From: Microbispora hainanensis
Lineage (GTDB): Bacteria > Actinomycetota > Actinomycetes > Streptosporangiales > Streptosporangiaceae
Reading direction: 5' to 3'
NCBI RefSeq assembly: GCF_006874475.1
Contig: NZ_VIRM01000006.1
Span: 62,001-126,000, forward strand
Length of the DNA: 64,000 nucleotides
The position numbers and the translations under genes are program-made. How positions within the stretch are numbered: position 1 is the first letter of the stretch; every line of letters starts with the position of its first letter. Below, piece after piece: positions 51,201 through 59,119 of this stretch. The notes beneath the pieces were generated by a model. It saw only the letters and a list, made by a program, of their open reading frames with translations. It was not told the origin of the DNA and did no database searches.

Positions 51201-51260
51201 GGGCACTGTGCTCATAGGCACTGTGCTCATAGGCACTGTGGTCGTGGGTGCTGTGGTCGC
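51201..51260. repeat. 18-bp tandem repeat (GGCACTGTGCTCATA)
   Basis: Two and a half 18-bp copies around 51202-51242 followed by a diverged copy, directly abutting the 83-bp duplication and ending just before the DUF6328 stop. Confidence 0.85.
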
Positions 51261-51274
51261 GCTCTTGTCGTCTT

Positions 51275-51766
51275 CTAATCGTCGGTCTTGACCAGGCGCA
51301 GCGACAGGAGCGGCTGGACGAACCACAGCCACGCGCACAGCAGCGCCACGCCCGCGCCGATCAGCGCGGCGGGCCCGGGGCTGGTCAGCGCGTCCAGCAC
51401 CAGGGCGGTGGAGCAGGTCATGGACACGGCCAGGGCCACACCGCCGGCCACGCCCAGCCGGTTGGCCCGGCGCAGCAGCAACTCCTTGAGCCCCGACCGG
51501 AAGAGGATCCGGTGCTGGGTCGCCGGGGCGATCGTGCAGATCGACGCGACCGCCGCGCTGACGACCGCCAGGTAGAACAGCCAGTTCCCGGTCGTGTCGA
51601 TCTTCCCGAAGCCGGAGGAGAACGGCAGCGTCAGCAGGAACGCGAACAGCACCTGCACGCCCGTCGCGGCCACCCGCAGGCCCTGCAGCAGCTCGCCGAG
51701 CTCGCGGTCGACGCGCTCCTTGCGGCTCTCGCCGGCGTTCTCCAGGGGTTCGAGCACCTCACTCAC
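51275..51766 (-). CDS. DUF6328 four-helix membrane protein
   Basis: 163 residues. A hydrophilic helix (RKERVDRELGELLQGLRVAA) precedes four membrane helices (about 38-58, 62-82, 105-125, 128-150) with the family segment TGVQVLFAFLLTLPFSSGF and ATQHRILFR. Function unknown. GTG start at 51766, 18 bp after the DUF1360 gene on the same strand, a likely two-gene operon. Confidence 0.85.
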   Translation of the reverse strand: MSEVLEPLENAGESRKERVDRELGELLQGLRVAATGVQVLFAFLLTLPFSSGFGKIDTTGNWLFYLAVVSAAVASICTIAPATQHRILFRSGLKELLLRRANRLGVAGGVALAVSMTCSTALVLDALTSPGPAALIGAGVALLCAWLWFVQPLLSLRLVKTDD

Positions 51767-51784
51767 GTCTTGCCCTCGCCTCGC

Positions 51785-52285
51785 TCACTTCGCGGCCTTC
51801 ATCAGGCGCGCGTACGCGAGCTGGAGCCAGTCGGAGATCGCCACGGCCGCCATGGTGGCCCCGGCCAGCCGGGTCACCCGGGGGAAGAACACCGTGCCCG
51901 CCGCGTATCCGGTCGCCACCCACTGGGACAGACAGAACGGGCAGGTCAGCAGCTCGCCCACGGCGTGCTGCAACCCGTGGCCGCGGACCTTCTCCTTGAG
52001 CTCCGCCGGGCCCGAAAGGCCCTCATAGCGGGTGAAGGGAGCGCGGATGGGGCTGGTGACCGGGTCCTTCGCGAGCGTGCGCGAGAGCCGGTGCGTGAAC
52101 AGCCCCATCAGCATGAGGTCCATCACCTTGATGTTCTCGGGGGGCCTGCGGCCCGTCAGCTTCGCCGCGGCGAGCAGCGCCGTGACGGCCCCGCCGTACA
52201 CCGCGAGAACCCGTGTGTACGAGGCCAGGGGACGGTTGTCCTCCCCCTCGTACTCGCGCTTGATCTCCTGGAGGGTCTCGGTCAT
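51785..52285 (-). CDS. DUF1360 family membrane protein
   Basis: 166 residues, matching DUF1360: RPLASYTRVLAVYGGAVTAL, a TM segment, THRLSRTLAKDPVTSPIRAP followed by FTRY, and the hallmark GELLTCPFCLSQWVATGYAA with its paired cysteines. Function unknown; homologues occur in many spore-forming and actinobacterial species. First gene of a pair with DUF6328. Confidence 0.9.
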   Translation of the reverse strand: MTETLQEIKREYEGEDNRPLASYTRVLAVYGGAVTALLAAAKLTGRRPPENIKVMDLMLMGLFTHRLSRTLAKDPVTSPIRAPFTRYEGLSGPAELKEKVRGHGLQHAVGELLTCPFCLSQWVATGYAAGTVFFPRVTRLAGATMAAVAISDWLQLAYARLMKAAK

Positions 52286-52340
52286 GAGCGCGCTCTACCC
52301 TGGATTGTTTGCGGCGAACATGGCTGGGCAAGCGACGTAA

Positions 52341-52937
52341 GTGGGTAGTCACAGTCACGAAGTCACCGACGCGATCCTTGAGACGCTCAAGCGCGCCGGG
52401 GCCGGCCTCAAGGAGGCCGGGGTGCGGTTCGCGCTGGCCGGAGGCTGCGCCGGCTATGCGAGGGGCGCCGCACCATCACTGCATGACGTCGACTTCGCCC
52501 TGGTCGAGGAAGACGTCCCGCTCGCGCTGAAAACCCTGGAGAGCCTGGGTTTCCGAACCGCGAAACCACCGGAGGACTGGCTGGTCAAGGCGTTCGACGA
52601 GGAAGGCGTCCTCGTCGACCTGATCTTCTCGCTGGCCGACAGGCCCGTGACGGAGGCCATGATCGCAAGAGCCGAGCCGATCAACACGGCCGCGTTGAGC
52701 CTGCCCGTTCTCGAAGCCACCGACCTTGTGATCTCCTGGATACTGCCGCTGTCGGAGCACGCCTGCAACTACGGTTCGCTGCTGCCCATGGTCCGCGCCA
52801 TGCGGGAGCAGGTGGACTGGGACCGGGTCGCCTCGGTCGTGGCACCGTCGCCGTACGCCTCGACGTTCGTCACGCTCCTGGAACGGCTGCGCATCATCGC
52901 CCCTACGACACCGCGGCCGGACGGCACCTGGCCCTGA
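52341..52937 (+). CDS. Nucleotidyltransferase-fold protein
   Basis: A 198-residue protein with a polymerase-beta-like nucleotidyltransferase core: FALAGGCAGYARGAAPSLHD then VDFALVEEDV. The GG and the D-x-D of HDVDFALV correspond to the GS/DxD catalytic motif, with a supporting strand GVLVDLIFSLADRP carrying the third acid. The rest is alpha-helical. It resembles stand-alone AbiEii/MNT-type enzymes, but no antitoxin partner is adjacent, so a toxin-antitoxin role is unsupported. GTG start at 52341. Confidence 0.75.
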   Translation: MGSHSHEVTDAILETLKRAGAGLKEAGVRFALAGGCAGYARGAAPSLHDVDFALVEEDVPLALKTLESLGFRTAKPPEDWLVKAFDEEGVLVDLIFSLADRPVTEAMIARAEPINTAALSLPVLEATDLVISWILPLSEHACNYGSLLPMVRAMREQVDWDRVASVVAPSPYASTFVTLLERLRIIAPTTPRPDGTWP

Positions 52938-52994
52938 AGGCCGCGCTCCGGTCCGCCGCACCGGTCCATGCGGTGTGGTTCGCCGACCTGGAGA

Positions 52995-53021
52995 GGGGCC
53001 GCGCCGTGCCGGCGCGGCCCC
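52995..53021. terminator. Bidirectional terminator
   Basis: A perfect 12-bp stem GGGGCCGCGCCG/CGGCGCGGCCCC with loop TGC, followed by TTTCATAT. It separates the convergent nucleotidyltransferase and PRC-barrel genes. Confidence 0.85.
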
Positions 53022-53051
53022 TTTCATATGCGGATCACATGGACTGGTCGC

Positions 53052-53414
53052 TCACATGGACGGAGTGCGGGGGAAACGTCCGTAGTACTCCCCGACACGG
53101 TCCCGGTAGCCCGGGTCGCTCATCGCCGCCTCGTGGAACTCCGGAGCGTTCTTGATCTCCTGTTTCGTCCGGTTGACGAATACCTTGCGGTCCTGGAAGT
53201 CGATCCTCGTCACCACACTCGCGGGAAGCATGACCTTCTTGCCGAAGATCCACGGGCCCGTGTCGACGACGATGTAGCTCTGGCCCACCTCATAGGTGGC
53301 CTCGTCCACGGAGCCGATCTTCCCGTCCACGGCCTGCACGTCGTATCCGGCGATGTCCATCTGCTGTCCTGTGGTCGACACGGCGTCGGAATACGACCAG
53401 AGATCCGGTGTCAT
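53052..53414 (-). CDS. PRC-barrel domain protein
   Basis: 120 residues. The beta-barrel segment YDVQAVDGKIGSVDEATYEV, SYIVVDTGPWIFGKKVMLPA and VTRIDFQDRKVFVNRTKQEI is a typical PRC-barrel, followed by a short acidic helix (PEFHEAAMSDPGYRDRVGEY). Actinomycetes carry many such stress-associated copies; partner unknown. ATG at 53414 with GAAGGGAG upstream; an in-frame ATG at 53438 is less likely. Confidence 0.9.
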   Translation of the reverse strand: MTPDLWSYSDAVSTTGQQMDIAGYDVQAVDGKIGSVDEATYEVGQSYIVVDTGPWIFGKKVMLPASVVTRIDFQDRKVFVNRTKQEIKNAPEFHEAAMSDPGYRDRVGEYYGRFPRTPSM

Positions 53415-53573
53415 GGTGGTCACTCCCTTCGTCGTCACTCCACGTACCCGAACGGGAGAAGGGGAACATCCCGGACACGTAACGGCAGGACATGATCTGG
53501 CCGCGCCGTTTTCCCGGCGCGGGGTCGCAGATGGCGCGGAACACCTCCGGATGCCGCTACTCTTGTGGTGCGG

Positions 53574-53650
53574 GCGCCGCTAGCTCAGTTGGTTAGAGCA
53601 GCTGACTCTTAATCAGCGGGTCCGGGGTTCGAGTCCCTGGCGGCGCACCA
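53574..53650 (+). tRNA. tRNA-Lys (anticodon CTT), copy 2, CCA encoded
   Basis: All 77 bases are identical to copy 1 at 28138-28214, same strand. The four bases just upstream (GCGG) are also shared; beyond that the flanks are unrelated. It has its own terminator. Confidence 0.97.
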
Positions 53651-53665
53651 CATTCTTCCTTCGTG

Positions 53666-53716
53666 ACCTGCGGTTTCCCGGCGGCGACGCCTACGGGACC
53701 GCAGGTTTCGTCTTTT
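53666..53716 (+). terminator. Terminator of tRNA-Lys copy 2
   Basis: ACCTGCGGT (53666-53674) pairs with ACCGCAGGT (53698-53706), with an inner CCCG/CGGG, followed by TTCGTCTTTTA, a real U-rich tail. Confidence 0.8.
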
Positions 53717-53852
53717 AGGCGCAGCCGTTCCCGGCCGGCCTTTCCGGGACGGCCTTTCCCGGGCGGCCGTTCCAGGCGGTCTTTCTGGGTGGCCGGTGAC
53801 GCGTGGACGCGTGCCGCCCGAGCCGAGTGGGGACGCCGCGCCCAGAGTCCGG

Positions 53853-53921
53853 TCACGCTGTGTAGGGGCCGAAGCGGGCCCATGCGGTGAACGCGGCGGC
53901 GACGAAGAGGACGACGTCCAT
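53853..53921 (-). pseudogene. 22-codon hydrophobic remnant downstream of the SDR
   Basis: ATG at 53921 lies one base past the SDR stop and opens MDVVLFVAAAFTAWARFGPY before a stop. It looks like the first membrane helix of a lost membrane protein. It could instead be a chance frame. Confidence 0.25.
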
Positions 53922-53922
53922 G

Positions 53923-54699
53923 TCACAGGCCCGCCGCCGACACGCCGCCGTCCACGGTGAACACCGCGCCCGTGGTGTACGCGGACCGGTCCGAGGCCAG
54001 GAAGGCGACGAGGTCGGCGATCTCGCGCGGGCTCGCGGCGCGGCCCAGCGGGAACATCGCGGTCAGCTCGGGATAGCGGGACTCGTCGCCGAAACGGGCG
54101 CGGGCCTGGGCCCTCATGAGGGTCAGGATGCGCTCGGTGGCGACGGGGCCGGGGTTGACGCCGACGACGCGAATGCCGTCGGCCAGGCTGCGGCCGCCCA
54201 AGGCCCGGGTGAACGTCATCAGCGCGGCGTTGCCGGTGCTGCCCGCGATGTAGTTGGCGTCGGCGCCCTCGCCTGAGGCACCGATGTTGTTGATGATCAC
54301 GCCGTGGCCCGCGGCCTTCATCCTGGCGTACAGGTGCCGGGTGAGGTTGATGTAGCCGAAGACCTTCAGTTCCCAGCCGTGCCGCCACATTTCCTCGTCC
54401 ACCGCGGCCAGCGGCCCGCCGGGGATGTCGCCGGCGTTGTTGACCAGGATGTCCGGCACCGGCACTTCGGCGGCGAACCGGTCGAGCTCGTCGCCACGGC
54501 GCAGATCCACGAGATGCACGGTGGCCGCCACACCGTGCTCGGCGCGCAGGCGGGCGGCGAGCTTCTCCAGTTCGGGCTCGTTGCGTGCGGCGAGGTCGAG
54601 GTCGCAGCCTTCTTCGGCGAGCACCTCGGCGATGGCCGCGCCGATGCCCCGGGACGCTCCGGTGATGAGCGCCCGCTTGCCGCGCAGGTTCAGGTCCAT
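53923..54699 (-). CDS. Short-chain dehydrogenase/reductase
   Basis: A 258-residue classical SDR. Cofactor motif ALITGASRGIGAAIAEVL (about 10-27), NNAG at ~88. The catalytic region is NNIGASGEGADANYIAGSTG, where Tyr is followed by IAGSTG instead of the usual x3-Lys. The expected YxxxK lysine is therefore replaced (Y-I-A-G-S), so catalysis may be altered. C-terminal VDGGVSAAGL is normal. Two 17-bp operators upstream (54719-54735, 54749-54765) match the site before tetR at 56519, implying control by that regulator. Confidence 0.92.
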   Translation of the reverse strand: MDLNLRGKRALITGASRGIGAAIAEVLAEEGCDLDLAARNEPELEKLAARLRAEHGVAATVHLVDLRRGDELDRFAAEVPVPDILVNNAGDIPGGPLAAVDEEMWRHGWELKVFGYINLTRHLYARMKAAGHGVIINNIGASGEGADANYIAGSTGNAALMTFTRALGGRSLADGIRVVGVNPGPVATERILTLMRAQARARFGDESRYPELTAMFPLGRAASPREIADLVAFLASDRSAYTTGAVFTVDGGVSAAGL

Positions 54700-54718
54700 G
54701 ACGTTGCCTCAATCTTGT

Positions 54719-54735
54719 CGGAACCATCGGTTTCG
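54719..54735. promoter_or_regulatory. 17-bp TetR-type operator, distal copy for the SDR
   Basis: CGGAACCATCGGTTTCG, an imperfect palindrome. It shares 15 of 17 bases with the reverse complement of the site at 56481-56497 before tetR. Confidence 0.7.
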
Positions 54736-54748
54736 GTAAAAGCGTTGT

Positions 54749-54765
54749 CGAAACTAATAGTTTCG
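54749..54765. promoter_or_regulatory. 17-bp TetR-type operator, perfect palindrome
   Basis: CGAAACTAATAGTTTCG, perfect around the central base, 30 bp centre-to-centre from the previous site and overlapping a -35-like TTGACG on the minus strand. Confidence 0.75.
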
Positions 54766-54865
54766 TCAAGTGTTGGCGCCGCCCTGAGGCCTGTCGGCTT
54801 CTTGCCAGGCTTCTGCCGGCGTGTGCCCGGCATGTGCCCGGCTTGTGCCGGTCCAGGCGAGGGCA

Positions 54866-54955
54866 CGGCGTCCTCCGGCTGGGTGAGCGGGTCGCGGACG
54901 TGACGGATCTGCTCGGGGGTCATCGTCGGCCGGCGGCCCAGGGACCTCCAAAAGA
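54866..54955 (-). pseudogene. Serine recombinase C-terminal fragment
   Basis: In the minus frame RSLGRRPTMTPEQIRHVRD, then PLTQPEDAVPS, the start of the Hin/resolvase-type C-terminal helix-turn-helix of actinobacterial recombinases (expected continuation IAxLLGVSRxTIYKYVP). The sequence loses similarity immediately afterwards, and no catalytic domain is present. A short scar of a resolvase-bearing element. Confidence 0.45.
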
Positions 54956-54964
54956 GGCAGGCTC

Positions 54965-56380
54965 ATGAACACCTGGCGCGACCTGTCGCCGACCGGTTGG
55001 AATGACCGCATGCCTTGGTTGTCCCGCCGTCGTCCGGCCGAGCTCACCCCGCCGCCCGAGTTCCCGCGGACTCCCCGTGCCGCAGCATGGTGGATCCTGC
55101 CGGCGGTGCTGCTGGTCGGCGGCACGGTGGCTGCTGCCATGTGGTGGTTGCTGACCGGCCTGCCTGCGGCCCCGCCAGGACAGGCGGGCGGCGCACGCGG
55201 GGAGGCCCTGCGCACCGCGCTGGCCGCCGGTGCCGGCGTCGGCGCCGCCATCACTCTGGCGCTGTCGTTCCGCCGTCAGCGCCACCAGGAGATCATCACT
55301 GCCCACACCACCTACGACGCCACCGAGCGCCGGGTCACCGAGCTGTACACCAAAGCCGCCGAGCAGCTCGGCCATGACAAGGCCGCCGTCCGCCTGGCCG
55401 GTCTGTACGCCCTGGAGCGCCTGGCCCAGGGCAACCCCGGCCACCGGCAGACCATCGTCGACGTCATCTGCGCCTACCTGCGCATGCCCTACGCCCCGCC
55501 CCGGCCTCCCCGCCCCCGGCCGTGGGCCCCATCGACGCCGGGCCCCTGGCAGGCGGCCGCGCCCGCGGACCTCGATCCCGCAGAGGGGGAACGGCAGGTC
55601 CGCCTCACGGCCCAGACCATCCTGGCCGAACACCTGCGCGACCCACGCCGTCCCGACCAGCGCGCAAGCCTCCCCTCCCCACCCCGCCACTGGCCCGGCA
55701 TGCGCATTGATCTGACCGGCGCCATCCTCATCGACCTCGACCTCACCAAGGCCCATCTCAGCGAGGCGCAATGCGCGGGGGCGACATTCAGCGGGGACAC
55801 CACGTTTCATGGGGCGGTCTTCGCCGGAGAGGCCAACTTCGACGGGGCGATCTTCGCCGGGGACGCCTCGTTCTCCTACGCCGCCTTCGCCGGCTACGGC
55901 TGGTTCGGCAGGGCGACCTTCGCCGGGGAGGCTGATTTCGAGGGGGCGACCTTCGCCCTGGACGCCGTCTTCCACGGGGTGACCTTCTCCGGGAACGCCC
56001 AGTTCAGCGACGCGACCTTCACCGACAACGCCCTGTTCCCCGAGGTGACCTTCGCGGGCGACGCCGAGTTCGAGGAGGCGGCCTTCACCGAGTTCGCCCG
56101 CTTCGATGGGGCGACCTTCTCCGGTGACCTCGTGTTCGACGGGGCGACTGTCACCGAATTCGCTGGATCTCGAATGAACAGGGCCGAATGGACGCAGATC
56201 GCCGACCATCCGGATCATGTGTGGCCGCCAGGCTGGCATGCGGTGACCCGCCCGGACGGCAGCACCGGCCTGGTCCGTCAGAAGAGCGGCGCGAGCGAGG
56301 AGAACGGCGAAGACACCGATGGCGCGCCGTCCATCCGGGCGGAGGGGCAGGACGGCGTAGAAGAGCGTCCCGGCGAATGA
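54965..56380 (+). CDS. Membrane-anchored pentapeptide-repeat protein
   Basis: 471 residues. Two N-terminal TM helices (about 42-64 and 84-102). A conserved cytoplasmic segment follows, TELYTKAAEQLGHDKAAVRL, AGLYALERLAQGNPGHRQTI, typical of actinobacterial pentapeptide membrane proteins. A beta-helix spans ~245-405 with A(T/V)F(A/S)G repeats about every 10 residues (GATFSGDTTFHGAVFAGEAN). The tail is acidic. Unlike the exported protein at 6917-8632, its beta-helix lies on the cytoplasmic side. Function unknown; DNA mimicry is known for some pentapeptide proteins. Confidence 0.87.
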   Translation: MNTWRDLSPTGWNDRMPWLSRRRPAELTPPPEFPRTPRAAAWWILPAVLLVGGTVAAAMWWLLTGLPAAPPGQAGGARGEALRTALAAGAGVGAAITLALSFRRQRHQEIITAHTTYDATERRVTELYTKAAEQLGHDKAAVRLAGLYALERLAQGNPGHRQTIVDVICAYLRMPYAPPRPPRPRPWAPSTPGPWQAAAPADLDPAEGERQVRLTAQTILAEHLRDPRRPDQRASLPSPPRHWPGMRIDLTGAILIDLDLTKAHLSEAQCAGATFSGDTTFHGAVFAGEANFDGAIFAGDASFSYAAFAGYGWFGRATFAGEADFEGATFALDAVFHGVTFSGNAQFSDATFTDNALFPEVTFAGDAEFEEAAFTEFARFDGATFSGDLVFDGATVTEFAGSRMNRAEWTQIADHPDHVWPPGWHAVTRPDGSTGLVRQKSGASEENGEDTDGAPSIRAEGQDGVEERPGE

Positions 56381-56480
56381 AGCGAGAACTGCGGTCCGGC
56401 CGTACGGGCGCACTTCAGGGGTTTCCTCCTCCTGTGACGCTCGGGTCGCCGGCTGGGGCCGCTTTCTGACCGGGGGATGC

Positions 56481-56497
56481 CGAAACCGTTCGTTCCG
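56481..56497. promoter_or_regulatory. 17-bp operator upstream of tetR
   Basis: CGAAACCGTTCGTTCCG, similar to the two sites before the SDR at 53923-54699. It lies 21 bp before the GTG of tetR, consistent with autoregulation. Confidence 0.68.
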
Positions 56498-56518
56498 TCA
56501 ACTGTTATGCTCGGCCGC

Positions 56519-57100
56519 GTGTCCGCAGAGCCGCAGCCTCGTCCGCATACCGGACGGCGACGCAATCCGGCCGTCCGGCAGGCCATCCTCGATCGCGCGG
56601 CCGACCTGCTGGCCGACAACGACTACTCGGCGGTCTCGATCGACGTCATCGCCCAGGCCGCCGGGGTGAGCAAGCACACCATCTATCGGTGGTGGCCCTC
56701 CAAGGGTGCGGTGCTGCTGGAGGCGATGGCGGAGCGGGCCCGGCAACTGACGCCCGGCCTCGACACCGGTGTCTTCGCCGACGATCTGGAGACCTTCCTG
56801 GCGGCAACCTTCCGCACCGCCGTGAAGGTGAGCGGGCTGCTGCGCGGCATCATGGCCGAGGCGCAGCGCGACCCGGTGGCGGCCGAGGGACTGCGCCAGT
56901 TCACCGCCGGGCGCAGGGACGAACTGCGGTCCCTGCTCGCCCGCGGGCTCCGGCAGGGCGAGCTGCCCGCGGACAGCGATCTGGACCTGCTGGTCGATCA
57001 GCTCTTCGGCCTGATGTGGTATCGCCTGCTGATCGGCCACGCGCCCCTGGACGACGCGGTCGCCGCCCGGCTGGCCCGTTCGGTGATCCGGCCGGGCTGA
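56519..57100 (+). CDS. TetR/AcrR family transcriptional regulator
   Basis: A 193-residue TetR repressor. RNPAVRQAILDRAADLLADN begins the head, and the HTH is SIDVIAQAAGVSKHTIYRWW then PSKGAVLLEAM. The C-terminal domain is of the TetR_C_16-like kind (LLRGIMAEAQRDPVAAEGLR). The upstream frame back to 56477 includes the operator, so GTG at 56519 is preferred. With a -10-like TTATGCT only ~10 bp before it, the mRNA may be nearly leaderless. Shared operators indicate that it controls itself and the SDR gene 1.8 kb away, across the pentapeptide gene. Confidence 0.88.
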   Translation: MSAEPQPRPHTGRRRNPAVRQAILDRAADLLADNDYSAVSIDVIAQAAGVSKHTIYRWWPSKGAVLLEAMAERARQLTPGLDTGVFADDLETFLAATFRTAVKVSGLLRGIMAEAQRDPVAAEGLRQFTAGRRDELRSLLARGLRQGELPADSDLDLLVDQLFGLMWYRLLIGHAPLDDAVAARLARSVIRPG

Positions 57101-57115
57101 GCTGCGCCGCGGGCG

Positions 57116-57319
57116 TCAGCGGGAGATCTCGTACCAGTGGTAGGGGATCGACCAGTCCCAGTGCTCGGTCTCCTCGTCCAGTTCCGGTGCCGGAGCGGGC
57201 GCGTCGGGACCCCAGGTCAGCGCGTAGGGGAGGCCGAACTGGGCGACCCAGTAGCGTCCGAGCCGTACGAACCCCCGTCCGAAGGCGAAGATCATTCGTT
57301 TCGCCAGCGAGAACAGCAT
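57116..57319 (-). CDS. Small hypothetical protein
   Basis: 67 residues. Amphipathic basic N-terminus (MLFSLAKRMIFAFGRGFVRL) followed by GRYWVAQFGLPYALTWGP, an acidic proline-rich linker and an aromatic C-terminus (HWDWSIPYHWYEISR). Unrecognised family. AGGAG lies 8 bp before the ATG at 57319. Convergent with tetR. Confidence 0.6.
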   Translation of the reverse strand: MLFSLAKRMIFAFGRGFVRLGRYWVAQFGLPYALTWGPDAPAPAPELDEETEHWDWSIPYHWYEISR

Positions 57320-57629
57320 CGGGCACCACTCCTCGCAGGATCGGGCACGGCACCATGTGGCCCAGATCACTTTGTATCTGGAAATCTAAGGTTTATCTGG
57401 CTGAATCTTCCGTGTAAATGCCCAGAGCGGTATGTCACGCGGCGCAGTGGGATCGGATCGTACGCGTGACCGCCCGGCGTGAGGCATGCCCGCGCACGTC
57501 ACCGTCCTGTATCCGTTCCTCCCGCGCGAGCGTGCCGATCGCTCCCGCGCGCCTGTGGATAACGTCACGGCACGGGCGGCGGGGGCTGACAGAATCGCTC
57601 GCACGAGCCGATCGGGGGAGGGCGAGCGG

Positions 57630-59000
57630 ATGAGCGGCAGGGGTAGCAGCAGGGGTAGCGGCACGGGTAGCGGTAGCGGCGCGGAGCGGGAGGGCGCGCG
57701 GCGGCGGTGGAGCCTCGGGCCGCCGGGCGGGGCCGTCTGGAGCTTCCCCTGGTCGTCGGGCTCTCCCGGCCAGGCGGCCGAGGAGGTGGTGGCCGGGCTG
57801 CTGTCCGCGGCGCTGGAGGCGCGACGCCGCCACGACGAGCTCGAGTTCCGGCGATGCGTGAAGATCCTCGCGCAGGGTCAGGGGCTGCGTGAGGCCGTGG
57901 ACCGGGCCCTGCTCGACGCACTGAACCGGCATGTGACGTTCGCCTGGCAGGGTGGCTGGCAGCCCGCCGACCTCGTCCGGCTGGCGAGCCGGCGGCTGGA
58001 GACCCGGCACGTCCGTCTCGTGACCGACGCCGTCGCGGCCGAGATGCGCGCCTATGCCGCCGCGACCGTGGACGACCGCTGGCTCGACCAGCTCGACGCC
58101 ATGGGCGCGACGGTGTGGTGGGGCCGCGACGAGGAGTATCTCCGTGACGACGGCGACAGGACCGCGATGGTCGCCTGCGCGCTCCGGGTGATCCATCTCC
58201 TGGCCACGCTGCCGCCGCTGGAGCGGCTGTGCCCCCTGCCGGGAACGGCCCGCCGTACGCCTGGGGCCCGGGGCGGCGCCGTCGACGAACGGACGCTCGC
58301 CCGGGTGCGGGCCCTGCTGGCCAAGGCCGAGTCGACCGAGTTCGAGGCGGAGGCCGAGACGTTCACCGCGGCGGCGCAGGCGCTGATGGCCCGGCACAGC
58401 ATCGACGCCGCGCTGCTCGCGTCACAGACGCCCGGCCCGGGAGGAGCCGGGGGCCCGGAGGGGCGGCGGCTGGGTGTCGACGCGCCCTACGAGGGCCCGA
58501 AGGCGATGCTGCTGGACGTCATCGCCTCGGCCAACCACTGCCGCTCGGTGTGGAGCCGGCATTTCGGGTTCGCCACCGTGCTGGGGTTCCCCGCGGACCT
58601 GGCCGCGGTGGAGGTGCTGTTCACCTCGCTGCTGGTGCAGGCGACGACCGCCATGCGGCTGGCCGGATCCCGCCGGGACGGCTTGGGCCGTTCCCGCACG
58701 CGGTCGTTCCGGCAGTCGTTCCTCGCGGCGTACGCGCAGCGGATCGGCGAGCGGCTGCGGGAGGCGACGGGAGAGGCGGTGCGGGAGGCCGCCGCCGATG
58801 CCGGGCGCGACCTGCTGCCGGTGCTGGCGGCCAGGGAACAGGCCGTCGAGGCGAGGGTCGAGGAGCTCTTCCCGACGCTGACCCTGGTCGGCGCGGGCGC
58901 GGTCAGCAACCGGGAGGGCTGGATCTCCGGCCGGGCCGCCGCCGACCGTGCCGTCCTCGACGTACGCCGGAAGCTCGCGGAGGGAGGCCGGGCTCAGTGA
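57630..59000 (+). CDS. DUF2786 domain protein
   Basis: 456 residues. A Ser/Gly-rich start is followed by a helical region (~50-200). The DUF2786 motif is LARVRALLAKAESTEFEAEA then ETFTAAAQALMARHSID at ~220-258. A C-terminal domain of DUF7168 type carries SRTRSFRQSFLAAYAQRIGE. Phage and chromosomal members occur widely; function unknown, possibly DNA-related. ATG 57630 with GGGGGAGG upstream is preferred over the frame back to 57486. Confidence 0.82.
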   Translation: MSGRGSSRGSGTGSGSGAEREGARRRWSLGPPGGAVWSFPWSSGSPGQAAEEVVAGLLSAALEARRRHDELEFRRCVKILAQGQGLREAVDRALLDALNRHVTFAWQGGWQPADLVRLASRRLETRHVRLVTDAVAAEMRAYAAATVDDRWLDQLDAMGATVWWGRDEEYLRDDGDRTAMVACALRVIHLLATLPPLERLCPLPGTARRTPGARGGAVDERTLARVRALLAKAESTEFEAEAETFTAAAQALMARHSIDAALLASQTPGPGGAGGPEGRRLGVDAPYEGPKAMLLDVIASANHCRSVWSRHFGFATVLGFPADLAAVEVLFTSLLVQATTAMRLAGSRRDGLGRSRTRSFRQSFLAAYAQRIGERLREATGEAVREAAADAGRDLLPVLAAREQAVEARVEELFPTLTLVGAGAVSNREGWISGRAAADRAVLDVRRKLAEGGRAQ

Positions 59001-59044
59001 AGCGGGCGCAGTGGGGCGGGCGCAGTGGGGCGGGCGCAGCGGGG

Positions 59045-59108
59045 CAGGCCCGATGAAGGAGACGCAGTGAAGGAGACGCAGTGAAGGAGACGCAGTGAAG
59101 GAGGCGCA
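59045..59108. repeat. 15-bp tandem repeat between DUF2786 and DinB genes
   Basis: Four copies of about GAAGGAGACGCAGTG (59054-59108), preceded by a 14-bp array of CGGGCGCAGTGGGG type (59008-59040). The unit contains AAGGAG followed by GTG, another case of a ribosome-site-like motif being multiplied. Confidence 0.88.
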
Positions 59109-59119
59109 GGGGCGCGGGG

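Noticed and set aside
52341-52937. AbiEii/MNT-type toxin-antitoxin module
   Set aside because: Only the nucleotidyltransferase-like protein is present; no AbiEi or HEPN partner is adjacent.
28138-53650. Genomic island bounded by tRNA-Lys repeats
   Set aside because: No integrase, excisionase, conjugation or phage genes, flanks of the repeats unrelated, and many ordinary chromosomal genes inside. Kept only as an observation.
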